The position numbers and the translations under genes were made by a program. A model generated the notes under the pieces. That model saw nothing but the letters and a program-made list of their open reading frames with translations. It was not told the DNA's origin and did not search any database. 10,450 nt of DNA from SAR324 cluster bacterium (GTDB taxonomy: Bacteria > SAR324 > NAC60-12), in assembly GCA_022448705.1 (NCBI GenBank), contig JAKUUF010000046.1, positions 1 through 10,450 of the forward strand, in the 5' to 3' direction. This document shows, one piece after another, positions 7,206 through 10,450 of this stretch (positions are counted from its first letter, which is position 1; each line of letters opens with the position of its first letter).

Positions 7206-8510
7206 CTAAGCTGCTGCTGTGCGATCCTTTTCCAATTCCTCAACCATAGATTTGAGGAAGAAGAAAAAAGTCTGAAGAATGGAATAAAGCGGCACTGCCA
7301 GCAGCGCACCTGCAATTCCAGCCACGTGTTCGCCAGTAACCAGCGCAAAAACAATCAGCGCGGGATGAATATGCGCGGCAGTACCCATGATCTTGGGATT
7401 GAGGAAATTGCCTTCGATAAAGTGAATCAGCAAAATCCAGAGTAGTGCCAGGAATCCTGTAGTGAATGAAATTGTAAGTCCCATTATTACAATCGGAATA
7501 GTTGAAAGAATGGTTCCAAAAATTGGGATAAGCGAAAAGACCATGGCCACAATACCTAGAGTGAAGGCGAAGGGCACACCGATGACCATCAGACCGATAA
7601 AGGTCAGCACACCATTGACCAGACATATCAACAGCTGACCTCTAACCACACCATTCAGACCTTTATCCAGGTTTTTTAGCAGGATACTGTATCGTTCATG
7701 GTACTGCTGAGGTACAAGTGAACGCCAGAAAGATAATATTCGATGTGTGTCAACGAGAATAAATGCTGCAACCATAAACGTTAAAAACATGGTGAAGACT
7801 GAACCAACCACGTTTGCTATCAATTGACGTCCCAGTCCAAGAAAACGAACCATATCGGATTTTATTCGGTTAACTCCTTCCTCTGCCAGAATCGACAGCT
7901 GAGTCTTCATTGCAAGAGGCTCATTTGAATTTTCATCAATTCCACTCTCTATCCCATTCTTTTTATGTGGAACAACTTCAATTCTGTCCGAATCAAGACC
8001 GCGAATTTCATAGGTGTAGCTGTTCAGGATTGTGATCAGTTCTCCGTTTTCGTCACTGTAATTCTCCGCTTCACGGTTTGTTTCCTGCTCTTCAGGCTGA
8101 GGAAGGGGCTCCTCTACATCCGGTTCCGGAAACAGGGAAGTGAAGTTATTTATCTTCTCGTCTAAAACAGGTCCCCAGTCTTCTGATAATTTCGTAACAG
8201 CTTTTGGAAATTCCTGAATCATACGACCCATTTCAGCGGATACATTCGGAATAACATAACTTCCGCCTCCAATAAGAACCAGCAGGATCACAAGATACAC
8301 AAGCAGTACAGCTATTCCCCGTGAAATCCTGTATGAACGGAATTCCCTCTGGTGAAGTCTGTCAATTACAGGTGAAAGCACGTATGCCAGGAAGCCTGCA
8401 AGCAAGAACGGGAACAGTATTTTGTTTAAAAACAAGATAATTCCCAGCAGGGTTCCAAGCAGAATCAGGACAACCAAAGTTCGCCCCCGCTTGCCGAGAA
8501 ATTTAAGCAT
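7206..8510 (-). CDS. AI-2E family transporter (PerM/YdiK/TqsA-like) with acidic insertion
   Basis: This integral inner-membrane protein of 434 residues belongs to the AI-2E/PerM family. Members include the AI-2 exporter TqsA, but most have unknown or ion-transport roles, so quorum signalling should not be assumed. N-terminal helices lie at about 12-28, 31-49 and 65-87. The conserved C-terminal block shows the family pattern: NKGLNG-like LDKGLNGVVRGQLLICLVNGVL, then LGLMVIGVPFAFTLGIVAMVFSLIPIFGTILSTIP, FIEGNFLNPKIMG and a final GALLAVPLYSIL helix. Typical members are about 350 residues. The excess is a segment at about 127-203, between helix 3 and the C-terminal helices: a Pro/Glu-rich linker (128-157), then a short strand-like stretch (GELITILNSYTYEIRG, RIEVVP). 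ATG 8510 lacks a Shine-Dalgarno sequence; the downstream phosphatase is 47 nt away. Confidence 0.92.
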   Translation of the reverse strand: MLKFLGKRGRTLVVLILLGTLLGIILFLNKILFPFLLAGFLAYVLSPVIDRLHQREFRSYRISRGIAVLLVYLVILLVLIGGGSYVIPNVSAEMGRMIQEFPKAVTKLSEDWGPVLDEKINNFTSLFPEPDVEEPLPQPEEQETNREAENYSDENGELITILNSYTYEIRGLDSDRIEVVPHKKNGIESGIDENSNEPLAMKTQLSILAEEGVNRIKSDMVRFLGLGRQLIANVVGSVFTMFLTFMVAAFILVDTHRILSFWRSLVPQQYHERYSILLKNLDKGLNGVVRGQLLICLVNGVLTFIGLMVIGVPFAFTLGIVAMVFSLIPIFGTILSTIPIVIMGLTISFTTGFLALLWILLIHFIEGNFLNPKIMGTAAHIHPALIVFALVTGEHVAGIAGALLAVPLYSILQTFFFFLKSMVEELEKDRTAAA

Positions 8511-8551
8511 TGGTTAAATTTATTAGATTTTTTATCAGAAAACTTCAGAGT

Positions 8552-8582
8552 TCAGGTAACCTAAGATAATGATTTTACCTGA
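8552..8582 (+). terminator. Stem-loop with U-tract in the carboxylase/AI-2E gap, oriented against the genes
   Basis: TCAGGTAA (8552-8559) and TTACCTGA (8575-8582) form a perfect 8-bp inverted repeat with a 15-nt loop, followed on the + strand by five T residues (8583-8587). Both neighbouring genes are on the minus strand, where no U-tract follows. It may therefore be a spacer hairpin, or a stop for antisense transcription, rather than an operon terminator. Confidence 0.35.
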
Positions 8583-8600
8583 TTTTTCAAGCTATTTCGG

Positions 8601-10253
8601 CTATTCTCTCTGAGCTCCGACCATAGGGCTGGGTTGATAATGCCGCAGCAGATAGAGGAGTGTGTTGCCCAGAACCTTCCTGCTGAAGCCGGGCATTACT
8701 AATCTGGAAACAGATCCGAGCCGCAGTGCTTCTTCCGGGTTCAGCAGTTCCTGTTCATAGCGTGCTGTCAGATTTGACATTGCTTTATCACGTACAACTG
8801 CAGCTTCATTCTCATCCATTCCGGAATCAATGCTTTTCTGGTAGCTGCCGAGTATTTCACGGTATTCATCTTTATAGACGAACTGCCGGCCGGCCGGTCC
8901 CATCACCGCAATTCTTGCACTTGGCAATGCAAAAACAAAATCAGCTCCGATATGATGACTGTTCCAGGCGCAGTATGCGCCCCCGAAAGCATTTCTCACA
9001 ATCAAAGTCAGTCTGGGCACACGCAGATCTACTATTGAATCCAGCAGTTCCCTCCCTGCCTGAACAACGCCTGCACGCTCCTGTTCTGAACCGGGTGCGT
9101 AACCGCTGACATCTTCAAGAAAGATAACAGGAATATTAAAAAGGTTGCAGAAACGAATGAATTTCGCTCCTTTCCTGGATGATTCAGTATCAATGTTTCC
9201 GGAATCATAAGCGCTGTTGTTGGCAATGAATCCAACCACGTGGCCACCCATCCTGCCGAATGCCGTAATCAGCTGTTTTGCACGTGCTTCCTGAATTTGG
9301 AAATAATCTCCATAGTCCACAAGCTGCTGCAGGAACAGGCGCATATCAAAAGGAGTATTGAAACCTGTGGCGGGGTTGGTGAATGTCTTGTGAAGCAGGA
9401 CAGCTTCTTCCTCAACATAATCATCCAGTGACAGGGATGTGGAAGTAAATGGTGCAGGGGAGTGATTATTGTCCGGGAGATAGCTCAAAAGACGCAGTGC
9501 TGTCCGCAGCGCTCCCAGTTCATCCGGAGCAGTCAGGTCCACCACTCCGCTTTTACTGTGTACTTTCGGCCCTCCCAGTTCATCTGCTGTGATATCTTCA
9601 CCAAGAGCCTCGCGAACTACATTTGGACCGGTTAAGCCAAAAAAAGTATTTTCAGGCTGAATCAGGAATGAACCCTGCCTTGGCAGGTATGCCCCTCCTC
9701 CTGCATTGTAGCCGAACATCAGCAGAATTGATGGCACAATACCGCTGATTTTGCGCATTGCAGCAAAAGCTTCCGAGTAACCGTCAAGTCCTCCTACGCC
9801 GTCCGGGACATATGCTCCTGCAGAATCGTTCATTCCGATCAAAGGAATGCCATGCTCTCCGGCCATTAAAATCTGCCGCGCCAGTTTTGCACCATTTGTG
9901 GAGTCAATCGATCCGGCACGCACAGTAAAATCATGCCCATAAACCGCAATGTCTCGTCCGTCAATGTCCAGGATTCCTGTAACGATTCCTGCCCCGTCCA
10001 GTTCCGAACCCCAGTTCTGGAAGGTTATGTGCGGTTCTTCCGAAGTAAGAACCTTGATGCGCTCCCAAACTGTCATCCGCCCCTTATTGTGCTGCACACG
10101 AACTTTCTCTTCTCCGCCTCCTTTCAACGGCTTTTCCAGAAGTTCCTCACCCCTTTTAAGCATCTGTTCATAATGTGTATCCTTTGTTTTCTTTGCTGAT
10201 TTCTTTTCAGTTGCTTTTGGATCCAATGGATTGTCGAGTCTGAGCTTTCCCAC
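8601..10253 (-). CDS. Acyl-CoA carboxylase, beta (carboxyltransferase) subunit
   Basis: The 550-residue protein has the two crotonase-like domains of biotin-dependent carboxyltransferases (PccB, MccB, glutaconyl-CoA decarboxylase alpha). The N-domain runs from RMTVWERIKVL through AVYGHDFTVRAGS and MNDSAGAYVPDGVGGLDGYSEAF to the first oxyanion-hole segment NAGGGAY (183-189). It closes with FGLTGPNVVREALGEDITADELGGPKVHSKSGVVDL. The C-domain carries LEDVSGYAPGSEQERAGVVQAGRELL, the second oxyanion segment NAFGGAY (421-427), and LPSARIAVMGPAGRQFVYKDE. It transfers CO2 between carboxybiotin and an acyl-CoA in the cytoplasm, or works in reverse in a Na+-pumping decarboxylase. The biotin carboxylase/carrier partner is not in the window, and the acyl-CoA substrate is not readable. 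The start is GTG 10253: an in-frame TAA sits 9-12 nt upstream, and the N-terminal LRLDNPLDP looks conserved in this subgroup. Met31 is the alternative start. There is no Shine-Dalgarno sequence. Confidence 0.93.
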   Translation of the reverse strand: MGKLRLDNPLDPKATEKKSAKKTKDTHYEQMLKRGEELLEKPLKGGGEEKVRVQHNKGRMTVWERIKVLTSEEPHITFQNWGSELDGAGIVTGILDIDGRDIAVYGHDFTVRAGSIDSTNGAKLARQILMAGEHGIPLIGMNDSAGAYVPDGVGGLDGYSEAFAAMRKISGIVPSILLMFGYNAGGGAYLPRQGSFLIQPENTFFGLTGPNVVREALGEDITADELGGPKVHSKSGVVDLTAPDELGALRTALRLLSYLPDNNHSPAPFTSTSLSLDDYVEEEAVLLHKTFTNPATGFNTPFDMRLFLQQLVDYGDYFQIQEARAKQLITAFGRMGGHVVGFIANNSAYDSGNIDTESSRKGAKFIRFCNLFNIPVIFLEDVSGYAPGSEQERAGVVQAGRELLDSIVDLRVPRLTLIVRNAFGGAYCAWNSHHIGADFVFALPSARIAVMGPAGRQFVYKDEYREILGSYQKSIDSGMDENEAAVVRDKAMSNLTARYEQELLNPEEALRLGSVSRLVMPGFSRKVLGNTLLYLLRHYQPSPMVGAQRE

Positions 10254-10450
10254 TTTTTTATATTAACTATGAGTTGATTTAGTTCTGATAATAGGCAAGA
10301 AGCAGTATTTAAAAAAAAGCAGCAGTTAAAATCAGGCAAACAGAACTTTAATCCCAAAATGCCTTCAAAGCAAGTTAAACTATACTACTGAAGATTATAT
10401 TTTTTAATTGATGTTGCTTAAAACCAATGAGCATTGTTTGTATGGGAACC

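Noticed and set aside
7206..8510. Reading the AI-2E family protein as proof of autoinducer-2 quorum sensing
   Set aside because: Most members of this family are not AI-2 exporters, and no luxS or lsr gene is present in the window.
10124..10357. 77-codon minus-strand frame overlapping the carboxylase start
   Set aside because: It overlaps the coding region of the carboxylase in another frame and its translation has no family resemblance.
10394..10422. Minus-strand TATAAT (complement of 10394-10399) with TTTAAG 17 nt upstream, as a carboxylase promoter
   Set aside because: The -10 is perfect, but the -35 matches only three of six bases and the region is AT-rich, so chance is likely. It also lies about 140 nt from the start codon.
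1..10450. The window begins and ends with the same seven bases, GGGAACC, hinting at a circular molecule
   Set aside because: Joining the ends does not restore the agmatinase: the frame leading into GTGTP would read ...SIVCM, not the expected metal-binding Asp segment. Seven bases can match by chance.
10411..10450. Open + frame starting ATG at 10411 and running off the right edge (MLLKTNEHCLYGN)
   Set aside because: It has only 13 codons, no Shine-Dalgarno sequence and no recognisable motif. It could be a divergent gene but cannot be supported.

Overview
The window reads as an ordinary stretch of bacterial chromosome with moderate-to-low GC, dense genes and short AT-rich spacers. It holds eight complete protein-coding genes and one partial gene at the left edge. 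I see no rRNA, tRNA, CRISPR array, insertion sequence, phage gene or integrase. Seven of the eight visible starts have no Shine-Dalgarno sequence. The gene set (agmatinase, soluble transhydrogenase, cysteate/D-cysteine lyase family, biotin-dependent carboxyltransferase of the 'LRLDNPLDP' type) suggests a free-living heterotroph, possibly marine and of the broad deltaproteobacterial / SAR324 kind. That placement is an impression from protein style only, not a demonstrated assignment.

Layout, left to right. Bases 2-259 (+) encode the C-terminus of an agmatinase. It converges on folP (393-1280, -), a dihydropteroate synthase with an altered substrate loop. Divergent from folP is a two-gene + unit: an unrecognised seven-helix membrane protein (1319-2275) and a class I/II PLP aminotransferase (2279-3577) that starts 3 nt after it. 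After a 147-bp gap comes sthA (3725-5134, +), a soluble pyridine nucleotide transhydrogenase. It is the only gene here with a clear Shine-Dalgarno sequence.

Everything from 5215 to the right edge is on the minus strand. In transcription order this is an acyl-CoA carboxylase carboxyltransferase subunit (10253-8601), an AI-2E/PerM-family membrane protein with an unusual acidic insertion (8510-7206), a HisN-type inositol-monophosphatase-fold phosphatase (7158-6370), and a PLP lyase of the D-cysteine desulfhydrase / L-cysteate sulfo-lyase family (6213-5215). A stem-loop with a U-tract just after the phosphatase may separate the lyase from the three upstream genes.

The genes do not form one obvious pathway; they look like unrelated housekeeping and central-metabolism genes placed side by side. 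I did not find a new defence, mobile or biosynthetic system. The points most worth a second look are the folP loop lacking the usual Thr-Arg pair, the membrane protein coupled to the aminotransferase, the likely cysteate specificity of the lyase, and the extra extracytoplasmic segment in the AI-2E-family protein.
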